Positions 11,575-22,326 of a DNA stretch of 64,000 nt are shown one piece after another. The notes beneath the pieces were generated by a model that was not told the origin of the DNA, did no database searches, and was given only the letters and a program-made list of their open reading frames with translations. Position numbers and translations under genes: made by a program. The stretch is from the NCBI GenBank assembly GCA_958450365.1, contig CAUEEP010000735.1:625501-689500 (forward strand), read 5' to 3'. The stretch comes from Mesorhabditis belari (Eukaryota; Nematoda; Chromadorea; Rhabditida; Rhabditidae). Positions within the stretch are counted from its first letter, which is position 1; every line of letters starts with the position of its first letter.

Positions 11575-12380
11575 AAAGTTTACTTTGTAAAAGAACAATG
11601 ATCGCCGATCTTAGCGTAGTCAAAAACGGTGGCAATGGAAGCAAACAATGTAGGAATAAATCAAAACTGATGTCAATTCATATGATAAAAATGTATTTGT
11701 GTTAAGATCTGGACAACTGGAATTCAAAATCGATCCCACCAAAGCATCCGCAATCTCGCTAGCAATTTTCGTGAATTTTCTTGTGTTTGGTGTCGATCTC
11801 CATTACAGAATTTCCTTGTGCATAGCACTGATTGAAACCATAATACGGCGATAGTCCAGATGAAGGATTGATATTTTCATCACTACAAGTTTCTACTACG
11901 AGTTTGTACTACAAGTTTGACACTTCAATACCTTAGATTCAAGACCAGGTTAGAGTTGACCCGTGACTCAAAAAAACCTTAGTTCATTGGTGCGCAAAGA
12001 TGTGACCTAGCACTGGCCTGATTTCATACTGGTTTGGCCTGCTTTGGACTAAGCCAGGCCAGGCTGGTTAGAAGTTAGGTCTAAGCTTCTCCTTATATGG
12101 CCTGCTCAGACTAGCAAGTCTGGATTTGTAGCGGCCCTGGATAAGCAACTCACATCGGACCATATAGCCGACATCCATCGATATCATCTCTGAACATCTC
12201 TGATAACTCCATCTTACAACAATTCGACTTTTCTCAAAATCAATGAGTCTGATTGGTTAAACAATAAGATAAGCGTAAAAATTGGACAAGAAAATGCATT
12301 TCATTGAGAAATGTCGAATTGTTGTAAGATGGGGTTATCAGAGATGTTCAGAGATGATATCGATGGATGTCGGCTATATT
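11575..12380 (-). pseudogene. Scrambled remains of a third receptor kinase
   Basis: Minus-strand fragments match exons of the first kinase gene: ATVFDYAKI near 11620, SPYYGFNQCYAQGNSVMEID near 11800-11880, and a VVRWSYQRC segment at about 12160-12235. The second fragment runs into IASEIADAL near 11750, which corresponds to a kinase-domain exon end (compare IARQIADAL in the gene at 6658-10895). Ectodomain and kinase pieces are therefore out of their normal order. A stop codon follows. The third piece is also repeated in inverted orientation at 12305-12379. Confidence 0.6.
12162..12379. repeat. Inverted repeat, 75-bp arms
   Basis: Arms 12162-12237 and 12305-12379 are nearly exact reverse complements (shared tagccgacatccatcg and catcttacaacaattcga), with a 67-bp loop. 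The arm contains the ectodomain-like piece of the kinase remnant. Confidence 0.85.
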
Positions 12381-12640
12381 TTTTTAATGAAACAAGATTC
12401 AAAACAATAAACAACAAAAGAAAAGAATAAAACAAAAGAATAAAACAATAAACAAACAAAACAAAACAACAAAACAAAAAAAAAAACAATAAACAAAACA
12501 AAACAACAAAACAAAGATTCAAAACAAACAATTCCTAAATGTTCAAAGTACAGCGTTACCCAACTTTTCAGAATAAACAATAATGCTGGCAGTTTAAAAT
12601 TCATTAGCATTTCTAATTACAAATTAGGAAATTTTATTTT
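12380..12640. other. Low-complexity A-rich stretch
   Basis: Mostly caaaacaa-type simple sequence. The minus strand reads as phenylalanine-rich peptide, which I do not regard as coding. Confidence 0.7.
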
Positions 12641-12992
12641 CTTTCTTTTTCAACATCATTTCACACAGCTTATTTCAATAAGCTGTCACAATGTCGGAAT
12701 TGGGCAAAGACACGAAGCGTTTTGAAGCGAAAAGACACGGGTTTTTCCCATCTTAACAAAGGATTTTGCGACGCCGTCGGGCCAACTCCCAAAAAAGCTG
12801 TTTTCCTTTAAAACTTTACACTTGAAAGATATTGAGGGACTGGAAAGATATTTGTTACTGATAGATATTTAAATGTTTTATTGTATTTGGCTGCTTCACA
12901 GTGGTCAAGAATTAGATATCTAACTTTGTTCTTCGTTAGTAAATTTGCTACAGTAGTTTCTTGTTCTAAAGTTTTACAATTCTAAAGTCTCT

Positions 12993-13223
12993 TCAATTAA
13001 ACTTAAGTTTTAAAAGCTTCTGGCAAAGTACCGTGTTGGTAATGAGTTCGAGTAATTTGGAATCATCCAATTGGGGTGCCGCTCCCTCTGCATCTTTCAA
13101 AGATTTGTTCCCAGATCGAAACTTGGCAAACCATACTCGACACGTTCTTTCGGAAGGTGAGTCCTCCCCATATATCTTTTTAATATTAGCAGCTGCCAAG
13201 CCTGCAATGTGCTCTTGTAGCAA
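12993..13223 (-). pseudogene. Mariner transposase N-terminal fragment
   Basis: The minus strand encodes a mariner helix-turn-helix region (LAAANIKKIYGEDSPSER, WFAKFRSGNKSLKD) that closely matches the longer copy at 47150-47846. No catalytic part follows, and no terminal repeats were identified. Confidence 0.8.
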
Positions 13224-13350
13224 TTTTCACACAAAATCGACAATTGAATTAAAAGCGACGCTAAAAACAGAAATAATTTCGTCCTAATTAAGACACAACT
13301 TTCACACGATGAAAGGAAAGCAGAAAAAAAGCAAAAAAGAAAACATCAAA

Positions 13351-13933
13351 TGAACAACAGTTGCTTTATATCGGCTTTAACACAAGATATTCAGCTAACA
13401 AGCTAAAAAATAATAAATGATTTGAGGCGCGAAATAGAATGAAGGCGCACGGATTTCCGCAATACTTTTCCAATTTTTAGGCTGTCAGAGTTAGGTAACT
13501 TTTTAGTGGCTATTCGCCACAGCTATTTTAGTAGCTATTCACCACAGCACTCTTCCCTAATCAGACTAATCCAGGAACTTTTTCTGGACGAAATCCAAGC
13601 CTACTCTGTAATAAGCCAGACCAGGACTTCACTGTTGACCTGGGCGGGTGGCTACTTTGCACCAAATTTGCACCAAATGCCCAACTTGCCATAACTTTCT
13701 TCCAAGTGGGTCAATCTTTATGATTTTGGTTTCATTTTGTTGCACTTGTTGAGATCTACAAATGAACAACAGTTGCCTTATATAGGCTTTAGCACAAGAT
13801 ATTCAGCTAACAAGCTACAAAACAATTAATGATTTGAGGCGCGAAATAGAATGAAGGCGCACGGATTTCCGCAATAATTTTCCAATTTTTAGGCTGTCAG
13901 AGTTAGGTAACTTTTTAGTGGCTATTCGCCACA
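13351..13933. repeat. 170-bp direct repeat pair
   Basis: 13351-13523 and 13764-13933 share a nearly identical segment that includes gatttgaggcgcgaaata and gaaggcgcacggatttcc. Between them lies ccataactttcttccaag, which also occurs inside the DNA transposon at 42565-43251. No gene was seen from 13230 to 14730. Confidence 0.75.
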
Positions 13934-14731
13934 CATCCTGTAAATTTTCCAATTATCAGACACTCATAGTCCGTGGATTTTGCAATTATCAACAAATTTT
14001 AATTAAAATAATAGCTTATAGCTTATAGCTTTAATCATAAATTCAGTTCACTTCAACTCAACTTTCAAATTAACAAATTGATCCAGTGCGTGTCCACTCT
14101 CCCGTCAGTGCCTTGTTGTTTACCTATTTTTTTTGCCCTTTCAAAGTACGAGCTTGTGCACTTTTCAAGAAAGTCTGGGACTTTAAACCATAAAAAAAAG
14201 ATTTCTGAAAGCTTTAGGCAAAAATAATCTTTCAAAAATGTTTTAAAAGATTAGAATTTCAAAAAGGTTTTGAAAAACCAAAAATTTTCATTTTAATTAC
14301 TAAACTACAGCTTAATTGAACTTTTATATAAAAATTGAATCTAATTTGAAAGGATTTACTATAGGTAAATCCATTTCTCAATGAATGAGTCACAATATTT
14401 CGTTGTGATGACTCAAGTTTTGTCTTCCTCAATTTTCTGTTTACCAAAAGGAGTCTCAGAAAGAAGAAATAGAGAAGAGAATGGGAAAAAACGAAAAAAA
14501 AGAAAAAACACAAAGTGCATTCAATGCGATGAGAGAATTTCCCGTCTCTTTTCCTCCCAAGTCGGGAATATTTTGAAATCTTTTCATTTATTCATTCTGC
14601 GCAAAGATGTCTAGACCGGTGGGCTTTTAACTTTGCTTGTAAATTTTATACTTTAACTTAAAATTGACTTAAAAAGAATTGTTTTTGGTCTTTCAGAGTC
14701 TAGAATATTTTCAGCCTTAGTGAGTTTCAGC

Positions 14732-15545
14732 CAAATCTGTAGAGAAAAGGAAGCAAATCTGTAAAGAATAGGAACCAAATCTGTAGAGAAAAGGGACCAA
14801 ATCTGTAGAGTAAAGGAACCAAATCTGTAGAGAATAGGATCCAAATCTTTAGAGAAAAGGAACCAAATCTGTAGAGAAGACGAACTAAATCAGTACCGAA
14901 AAGGAACCAAATCTGTAAAGAATATGATCCAAATCTGTAGAGAAAAGGATCCAAATCTTTAGAGAAAAGGAAAATCTGTAGAGAAAAGGAACCAAATCTG
15001 TGGAAAGGACACCAAATCTGTAGGGAAAGCCAAATCTGGAAAAGGGACCAAATCTGTGAAAGACCAAATCTGTGGAAAAGACCAAATCTGGGAAAGGGAC
15101 CAAATCTGTAGAGAAAAGGAAAATCTGTAGGAAAGGACCAAATCTTTAGAGAAAGGACCAAATCTGTAGAGTAAAGGAACCAAATCTGTAGAGAATAGGA
15201 CCAAATCTTTAGAGAAAAGGAACCAAATCTGTAGAGAAAAGGGACCAAATCTGTAGAGAAAAGGAAAATCTGTAGAGAAAAGGATCCAAATCTTTAGAGA
15301 AAAGGGACCAAATCTGTAGAGTAAAGGAACCAAATCTGTAGAGAATAGGATCCAAATCTTTAGAGAAAAGGAACCAAATCTGTAGAGAAGACGAACTAAA
15401 TCAGTACCGAAAAGGAACCAAATCTGTAAAGAATATGATCCAAATCTGTAGAGAAAAGGATCCAAATCTTTAGAGAAAAGGAAAATCTGTAGAGAAAAGG
15501 AACCAAATCTGTAGAAATACGGAACCAAATCTGTATCGAAAAGGA
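14732..15545. repeat. Large minisatellite, unit about 22 bp
   Basis: About 800 bp of aaccaaatctgtagagaaaa units with insertions and higher-order duplication (14760-14960 resembles 15300-15480). The minus strand is open in several frames as YRFGSFSLQIW-type peptide because the unit lacks stops. No splice structure or conserved domain supports coding. Confidence 0.9.
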
Positions 15546-15844
15546 ATGGCCAGATTGGCCAACCAACTGTCTTTAGTGAAACCGGCTTTCAGTATTTAAT
15601 TTTAAATATATTGTAAATGATTTCTCAGCTAGTTTTTCAACTTTTCTTTTCATTGAACTTAAAATTTGTTAAGCTAAAAGTTTGTTTCGTAAAATTCATT
15701 TAACTAAAAAAACAGTTGGTTTACTTTGCTTTGAACAGCTTTGATTTGAAGCTTTGTTGGAGTTGGATTTGAAGCTTTGAAGTTACAAAGTTTTCAATAG
15801 TTTATCTATCAAATCATTCTATTTCACTGTTCACTATTTTGCAG

Positions 15845-18545
15845 ATTTACCCAACGATAATCGAGCAACTCGATGGAAGTCCACATGTGCCTGGCAGGAA
15901 ATCGTTTCGACCGATTGAAGTCGAAGAAGTCCATTACACCACACAAATCCCGGAAACGAGACCGATTCTGGTAAATAAAGAGGTAAGCTTGATAAGATGC
16001 TAGAATGATAGATGATGCTAGAATGATGATAATGGTAGATGATAATGGTAGAATGATAAGGATAGAATGATGAAGAATGATAATATCTTTAAAACTGTTA
16101 TCTTTCTCCTTATTTTCATCCAAACATACAGGGTAATCCACAATTATCGCAGCCAGTTTTTAGAAAACTATTCTTTTTCAAAAACTTTCTATAGAAAGTA
16201 GTATGTCTTATATACTATTTGAAAGCTCTAGTTCTCAGCATTATTAATACATTAAAGATTTTTGACCAGAGCTAATTTTTGACTCTTACTGGCCTTTGGA
16301 ATGAGCTCCCCACGACGATCTGCCATTTTCCGTGGTTTACTAAGCAAAAATCGTCCAACTTCGTCCAAGAAAAACAGGAAATACGATCAAATTTCGACAT
16401 ATTTTATCAAAATTAATTGAATTCAATATTTTAAAACCAGAATAACAACCCAAAAGTGCTTCAATCAGCAGAATCAGTCATCCCGAAAAGCGCGAATTCC
16501 AAGGCCGCAAAATGGTATTTTGCTGCAAGTTGCGAACCCGTTTTAACAATGAATTTGGACATGCTCGGTTAACATTTACCTTTATTATGAACCGAAAGAG
16601 TTGAAAAAAAGGTTAGTCAGTTGAAAACAATCTTTTCGAGACACTCCTGACTTAAAAACACGAAAAATGGTAGATCGCGGTGGAGTGCTTGCGGCGAGCT
16701 CATTCTGAAGGACAGTAAGGGTCAAAAATTAGCTCTAGTCAAAAATCTTTAATGTATTAATGATGCTGAGAATTAGAGCTTTCAAATAGTATTTAAGACA
16801 TACTACTTTCTGCAGAAAGTTTTTGAGAAAAAGAATAGTTTTATGGTTGTGGATCACCAGACAGCTCCGAAGCTTTTAGAAAAAGAATAGTTTTCTAATT
16901 GTGGATCACCAGACAGCTCCAAAGCTTCTAATTTTACATCGAAAAAATTATACAACAATAAAATTTGGTAAGGAAACTCTTTCGGTAAAAAAACCAATTC
17001 ATTTCCAAAAAAGAAACAGAAATGGTTACAGAAAGAAGAAAATAAAGGCAAATGCTTAATAAAAAAGATTATGATAAGCTGGATAGCTTTTAAAATATAT
17101 TTGTGAACATTTCCCTTTGCTGACAGATTTTAGAGTTGTTTTGAGGTGCTAAACTTGTACTGAACCATTGCTAAACCATTGCTGAATTGCTGAATTGCTA
17201 ATTTGCTGAACTGAGCTTAAGATCCATTCCCCAGTTAACTAAATTTTTGTAGAACCATAAGTCAACTTTTGTGTGAAAGTCTTTTCCTCGTAACTTTGTC
17301 TTCACGTAAGCCCATAGATTCGCAATAACTTTCAAATCAGGCGACATAGGGAGCACATTGACCAACAAAACATTATTAAGAGCAAACCATCCAGGAATGA
17401 GCTTTTGCCCCTTTCGAGAGATTCACTGTGCAACCCATCAGAAGCTTGCTCTTGTGAACCGGCGAATTGTCCTTGTAGTTATTGCTTGCGTAAGATTCTC
17501 AATAACGTTCAAACCAGGCAATATAGGGATAGCATAAAGGCAAATGCTTAATAAAAAAGATTATAATAAGCTGGATAGCTTTTAAAATATATTTGTGAAC
17601 ATTTCCCTTTGCTGACAGATTTTAGAGTTGTTTTGAGGTGCTAAACTTGTACTGAACCATTGCTAAACCATTGCTGAATTGCTGAATTGCTAATTTGCTG
17701 AACTGAGCTTAAGATCCATTCCCTAGTTAATTAAATTTTTAATTTCAGGACGGCGCGCAAAAGGCAAAAGCTCTGGAAAAAGCCCAAAAAAGAGAAGCGA
17801 AATTGTTGGGAAAGAAAGCGAAAAAGATTCGATTGGGGAGAAAGACTTGCTCTTGGATAGCTTTTAAAATATATTTGTGAACATTTCCCTTTGCTGACAG
17901 ATTTTAGAGTTGTTTTGAGGTGCTAAACTTGTACTTGAACCATTGCTAAACCATTGCTGAATTGCTGAATTGCTAATTTGCTGAACTGAGCTTAAGATCC
18001 ATTCCCTAGTTAATTAAATTTTTAATTTCAGGACGAGAAACGTCGCTATAAAGAAGCAAAAGCTCTGGAAAAAGCCCAAAAAAGAGAAGCGAAATTGTTG
18101 GGAAAGAAAGCGAAAAAGATTCGATTGGGGAGAAAGACTTGCTTTTGGAAATGTACTTCATGCAATCAGGTATTTAGAATAGACAAATATGTAGAAAATA
18201 TTTGTTTTTTCAAAGATAAACATATTCAGGTTGTTCCCACTGAAATACGGTACAGTTCCGGTGGGAAAACATGGCTTTCTTCTTGCTGTGTTGGCGCTCT
18301 AACGTAAGTTCTATTCAAAAATGATAGGCTCAATAGTTTTTGAAGTAAGCTAAGGCTAAAACTTTATCAGTGATTATGGGAATTTCAACGTTTTCCACGT
18401 TTTAAACGTCTTTTTCTGAGATTTTATCGACTTTTCGATTTCCAGGTGCTGTCTCTGCTTTTGTGCTCCATTTTGTATGAACTCTTGCAAAAACGTTGAT
18501 CACTATTGCCCGCTTTGTGGAAAGTTTTTGGGATCTTCAGACTGA
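15845..18545 (+). CDS. LITAF-domain protein (first exon not found)
   Basis: Exons 15845-15982, 18032-18169, 18230-18303 and 18446-18545 join in phase to 149 residues plus stop. After a polar N-terminal part comes a basic Lys/Glu/Ala-rich stretch, then a LITAF domain: C-x2-C in KCTSCNQ, the SSGGKTWLSSC turn, a cysteine-rich hydrophobic segment with PFC, and the closing HYCPLCG. LITAF/CDIP proteins are monotopic zinc-binding proteins on the cytosolic face of endosomal and lysosomal membranes (family knowledge). The start codon and any upstream exon were not recognised. The long second intron holds a foldback MITE, Tc1-like transposase remnants and a tandem duplication with a broken copy of the basic exon at 17749-17854. 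Confidence 0.85.
16128..16860. mobile_element. Foldback MITE with arms of about 200 bp
   Basis: Arms 16128-16334 and 16659-16860 are inverted copies, sharing caaaaattagctctagtc and taatgtattaatgatgctg in one orientation. The outer end reads acagggtaatccacaat. The inner part has no transposase. It lies in the LITAF gene's second intron. Confidence 0.75.
17075..18140. repeat. Tandem segmental duplication including an exon
   Basis: A block beginning tggatagcttttaaaatata occurs at about 17075, 17568 and 17855. The second and third copies are followed by the basic LITAF exon. The exon copy at 17749-17854 loses its 3' end and donor where it fuses to the next block, and would stop after 43 codons. 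Only the exon at 18032-18169 is intact. Confidence 0.85.
17265..17525 (-). pseudogene. Tc1-like transposase C-terminal fragments, two copies
   Basis: The minus strand encodes SPDLKVIANLWAYVKTKLRG near 17300-17370, matching the third catalytic motif region of Tc1-family DD(34)E transposases, where the family has SPDLN.IENLW. A second, weaker LPGLNVIENLTQAI lies near 17490-17530. Stops interrupt it, and the first copy has A where the catalytic E of IENLW is expected. Confidence 0.6.
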
Positions 18546-18870
18546 TGATCGAAATATAAAAAAAGTTATTGTTTAAATCACTTTTTGTACAAAGAACTTT
18601 TCTGGTTTCTTTCTCTTTTCTTTCGAGTAGAATAGAATTGCTTTTGATTGCTTTTGATTGCTTTATTTAACCTCTACAGGTACACTTTGTATTTAAAGCT
18701 TGAAGTCAGGAATAATTTAAGAATAATTTAAGAATAAATTTCATGATCATTCATGCCTAAACGCTACAAAATCTAAACTTTAGCAAATCAATTTGTGAGC
18801 TCGTTGCAGATTAAAGAATACATTTATTCAAAAGAATAATATGGTAAAAACAATATACAGGGTGCGTATC

Positions 18871-19470
18871 GAATCGGATCAAGGGTTCAGTCTCGCCGGC
18901 TGGTGCTTTGTCCACATATATATGGGTTCTTTCTTCCTTAAATTTAGGGCTTCGGAGTTGAGTGCTAGGGGTTGTGCTTGTACAGGGTGCACCAAAAGTT
19001 CCCGTACTTCTATTTTCCGCATTTTTGGTAATTTTAGATAAAAGATACGGTTTTAAAAGTAAAAAATTCGAATTTCTCGCGAAAAACTGATTTAGAAAAC
19101 GTTTCTGGTTAATTTATAAGTGCAACGCTATTGAAGACAAGTGATTGAGAAGAGGGTCCGCTCAGGGGTGCTTTGGTCGCACAGTTACAGGGCACAGTCA
19201 GGGCACAGTCAGGGCACAGTCAGGGCACAGTCAGGGCACAGTCAGGGCACAGTTACAGGGCACAGTCAGGGCACAGTCAGGGCACAGTCAGGGCACAGTC
19301 AGGGCACAGTCAGGGCACAGTCAGGGCACAGTCAGGGCACAGTGACAGGGCCTGTACAAGCACAACCCCTATCACTCAATTCCTAAAGCCCTAAATTTAG
19401 GGAAGAAAAAACCCATATATATGGGGATAAAGAACCAGCCGGCGAGACTGAACCCTTAATCCGATTCGAT
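18871..19470. mobile_element. Foldback MITE carrying an 11-bp minisatellite
   Basis: Arms of about 110 bp (18871-18985 and 19349-19470) are inverted copies, sharing aaccctaaatttag-like and gccggcgagactgaaccc segments. The interior contains gggtgcaccaaaagttccc and then agggcacagtc repeats at 19190-19347. Confidence 0.8.
19190..19347. repeat. Minisatellite, unit 11 bp
   Basis: About fourteen copies of agggcacagtc. Because 11 is not a multiple of 3, all three frames carry the same repeated peptide, which rules out meaningful coding. Confidence 0.95.
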
Positions 19471-19487
19471 TGAGCAAAAAAACCTGA

Positions 19488-19560
19488 AATGGGGACTCGA
19501 ACCAAAGATCTTTGGTCTCGAACACAGACGCCCTACCGCTCAACCACGGTCTATTAAAAT
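19488..19560 (-). other. tRNA-like sequence with hairpin variable arm
   Basis: On the minus strand, box A (gtggttgagcggtaggg) is followed by an anticodon-like hairpin (gtct-gtgttcg-agac), a self-complementary variable segment (accaaagatctttggt) and box B (ggttcgagtcccc). This is the class II (Ser/Leu-type) arrangement. An acceptor stem could not be formed, so it is probably not a working tRNA. Confidence 0.5.
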
Positions 19561-20235
19561 CGAGAAAGCAGAAGACCCAAAAAGACCAAATAAGACCCAA
19601 AAACCCATATTTTCAGAGCCTTAGCAAAACTTTAGACTCTTATAACTCCTGCCAGAATAACGTTCAGCAAAAACGGAAAGGAAATTCGAAATCAGCGTGA
19701 AATTCTGCGTCGAATGGTACAGGTTGAATGTCATTTGATCGGCTCAGCCAGTTGACCTTCCCTTGTTAGATACAGAGATCTTAGTCAGTCGGCCATGGCG
19801 GCTATAGGCATAGTTTTTAGTCCGAACCAGACCAAGCACGGTCAGGAGCCGGGTCCTAGCTAAATCAAATTCATTCAACTCAATCAAAAATAATCTAATA
19901 ATCAAATCTCACACAATAAAGATCATTTCTTCAAAAGTTCAAAAGAATGTACAAAGTTGTACTAGTTGTACTATTTGAAAAAAATGATGTTTTAAGTTGT
20001 TTATAGAAAGCTTGAAACCTTCTTTAACTCATAAATTGTTAGATTTTAAAGTTAAGATCTAATAATTAAAGTTTGAATTTATCTTTTTGATTTGTCCGTT
20101 TTCTATGACAAGAGAAAGTGTTGCAGAAGTCTGATATCACATTTAAGCTTTGAATGGAATTATGAGTTTGCCCAGTGATGCACAAAGCCTAAAACAAAGC
20201 TAGCTAAAGTCAAGCTAAGTGGTTAGCATCGAAAA

Positions 20236-20482
20236 CTGGATCCAACTCTGGCTGGATCCAACTCTGGCTGGATCCAACTCTGGCTGGATCCAACTCTGGC
20301 TGGATCCAACTCTGGCTGGATCCAACTCTGGCTGGATCCAACTCTGGCTGGATCCAACTCTGGCTGGATCCAACTCTGGCTGGATCCAACTCTGGCTGGA
20401 TCCAACTCTGGCTGGATCCAACTCTGGCTGGATCCAACTCTGGCTGGATCCAGTCTGGCTGGACCCAGTCTGGCTGGACCCA
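20236..20482. repeat. Minisatellite, unit 16 bp
   Basis: Tandem gctggatccaactctg copies, degenerating at the right end. Several frames stay open on both strands. No gene evidence was seen from 19560 to 21300. Confidence 0.95.
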
Positions 20483-21306
20483 GTTTTCGCGCTTAGCTTC
20501 ATGTTTATTCCGAAAACTCTGTTCCCACCAGCCAGCCGGCTTTTTATCAAAGCCCGATGCGTTTAACAATGTACCTGTTTGATTTGTCCGATTGCAATGG
20601 ATGAGGACAGCTGTTTGAAAGGGGGAAAAATGGAAGAGAAATGAGAATGAAAAAGATGAGGACAATTCCCGTCATTCTTTGCCTTATTTCCACCAATTTC
20701 ACCCAATTTCAAATCCACAAAATTTGCACAATCAAATCCACACTTGAATCTATTTTCATTTTCATTTGAATCATCTTTAAAAATGATTTCAAATCTTCAT
20801 TTAAGATTCAATTTTTAGGAAGGGGTTTTCCTTTCCCTTTCCTTTCCCAAAAAAATGGCATTAATTTTGCATTACTTTTTTGAAAGCGATGAGCTTTTTA
20901 GCTTTTTAGCCAAAGCTAGTCAACGAAAACATCAGAATTTGAGTTTGAAGCTCAAAAAATACCAATTTTCATTTGAAATCTATCATTTTGATTCAATCAA
21001 ATGCCCTTTTTCCTCCTTGAATTAAATTTCGGTTAAAAGTTTTTCGTTTACTTTCCTAATTCCAAAATTTTCATTTCAATCAGCCATAAAGCTTTATCAG
21101 TGTTGACCTGTGAGTCTTGAAAAGATGGGAAAAAGCCTATCGCTGACCATCACTTCAACGCTTTCTGATAACATTTAGAAGCGATTGATTCAAAAACAAC
21201 AATTTTTCCTTTATTTATTTCTATTTAACTCTTGCTAATGCATTCCATTGTAAGTGTTAGCCTTGAATTGTCAAACAATTCTTCGTTTGTTAAGCAATTT
21301 TTTTAG

Positions 21307-21367
21307 AGTAAGGGTGTCAAGGATCCCAAGATGCCCTATGTGGGTGTGGGAGCACAGAAGCGAGCTG
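21307..21367 (+). other. Possible isolated coding exon
   Basis: A frame between a tttttttag acceptor and a ggtgagttg donor encodes SKGVKDPKMPYVGVGAQKRA. It could be an alternative 5' exon of the peptidase gene that follows, but the phase relation is unproven and no homology was recognised. Confidence 0.25.
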
Positions 21368-21751
21368 GTGAGTTGATGATCTTCATTGGATTCCAGGATA
21401 AAGTCTAAATATTGAACAGCTACAGAACAGAACAGCTACAGAACAGAACAGCTACAAATTGTTGACTAAAAGTTACCGTAACCTTTTGCTAATAGGTTAG
21501 GGAACTTTTCGCTCTGCCCAAGGCTGCCGTAACCCAGTTGTAAGAATTAAAACAGGTAATGAAGAGGTGTAAAGATAGAGCTACGATGTAAAGGTTACGA
21601 TTCAAGTTACGGTAATCAGGGGAAGCTTTAGAACGGACTTTAGAACCGGTGCTCAACCTAGATCTTTTCACCGTTTTATCTTTTCATGTCTTGCACTTAA
21701 ACACTTGAGTTAATGTAGTTCTTTCTAAGACATAGCTCGGTTGCAGTAGCT

Positions 21752-21898
21752 TACAGCTTACGCTACATCTTACGCTACAGCTTATGCTACAGCTTATGCT
21801 ACAGCTTATGCTACAGCTTATGCTACAGCTTACGCTACAGCTTATGCTACATCTTACGCTACAGCTTACGCGACAGCTTACGCTACAGCTTACGCTTT
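21752..21898. repeat. Minisatellite, unit 12 bp
   Basis: Copies of acgctacagctt, with tatgctacagctt variants. Confidence 0.9.
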
Positions 21899-22326
21899 TG
21901 AACGAATAAACTCAGTGTTCCGGGAAACCATAGGATTTTAAAAAACGGGAAATTTCCAACTTTGAGACGTGAGATTTAAAAAATCTCAGATATTCACCTG
22001 ATTTCATAGCTTTCTCAAACACCAAAATATCTATAAACTTTGAGACTCATCGTCATTCGCGATTCATCATTGCAATCTCATCAAAAACTCCAGAAAAAAT
22101 GAGCTTTCCAAAACACACGCGATTTCTCAAGAGCGTCACTTGGGTGACAAAGAGTTTAAGAGTCTTAAATCTCTAAAGTAGGCCATCATTTGAATCATTC
22201 ATTTGAAGATTTCCTTCTTAGTCGAAAGTTTAAAGTTTATTTGGATTTATTTGGATTTAATTGTTTTATAGATTATCTATTCTTTGATTTTGATCTATTC
22301 ATTCTTCTGATAGACTTTTATAGACT

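Noticed and set aside
12301..12610. Phe-rich membrane-like peptide on the minus strand
   Set aside because: It comes from low-complexity caaaacaa sequence.
14727..15528. Long minus-strand frames with repeated YRFGSFSLQIW-type peptide
   Set aside because: They arise from a 22-bp tandem unit without stops. Several frames are open at once and there is no start context, splice sites or domain.
19141..19394. Gln/Gly/His/Ser repeat proteins in three frames
   Set aside because: An 11-bp repeat gives the same peptide in all frames.
20210..20665. Repeated frames on both strands around 20.4 kb
   Set aside because: 16-bp minisatellite; opposite strands are equally open.
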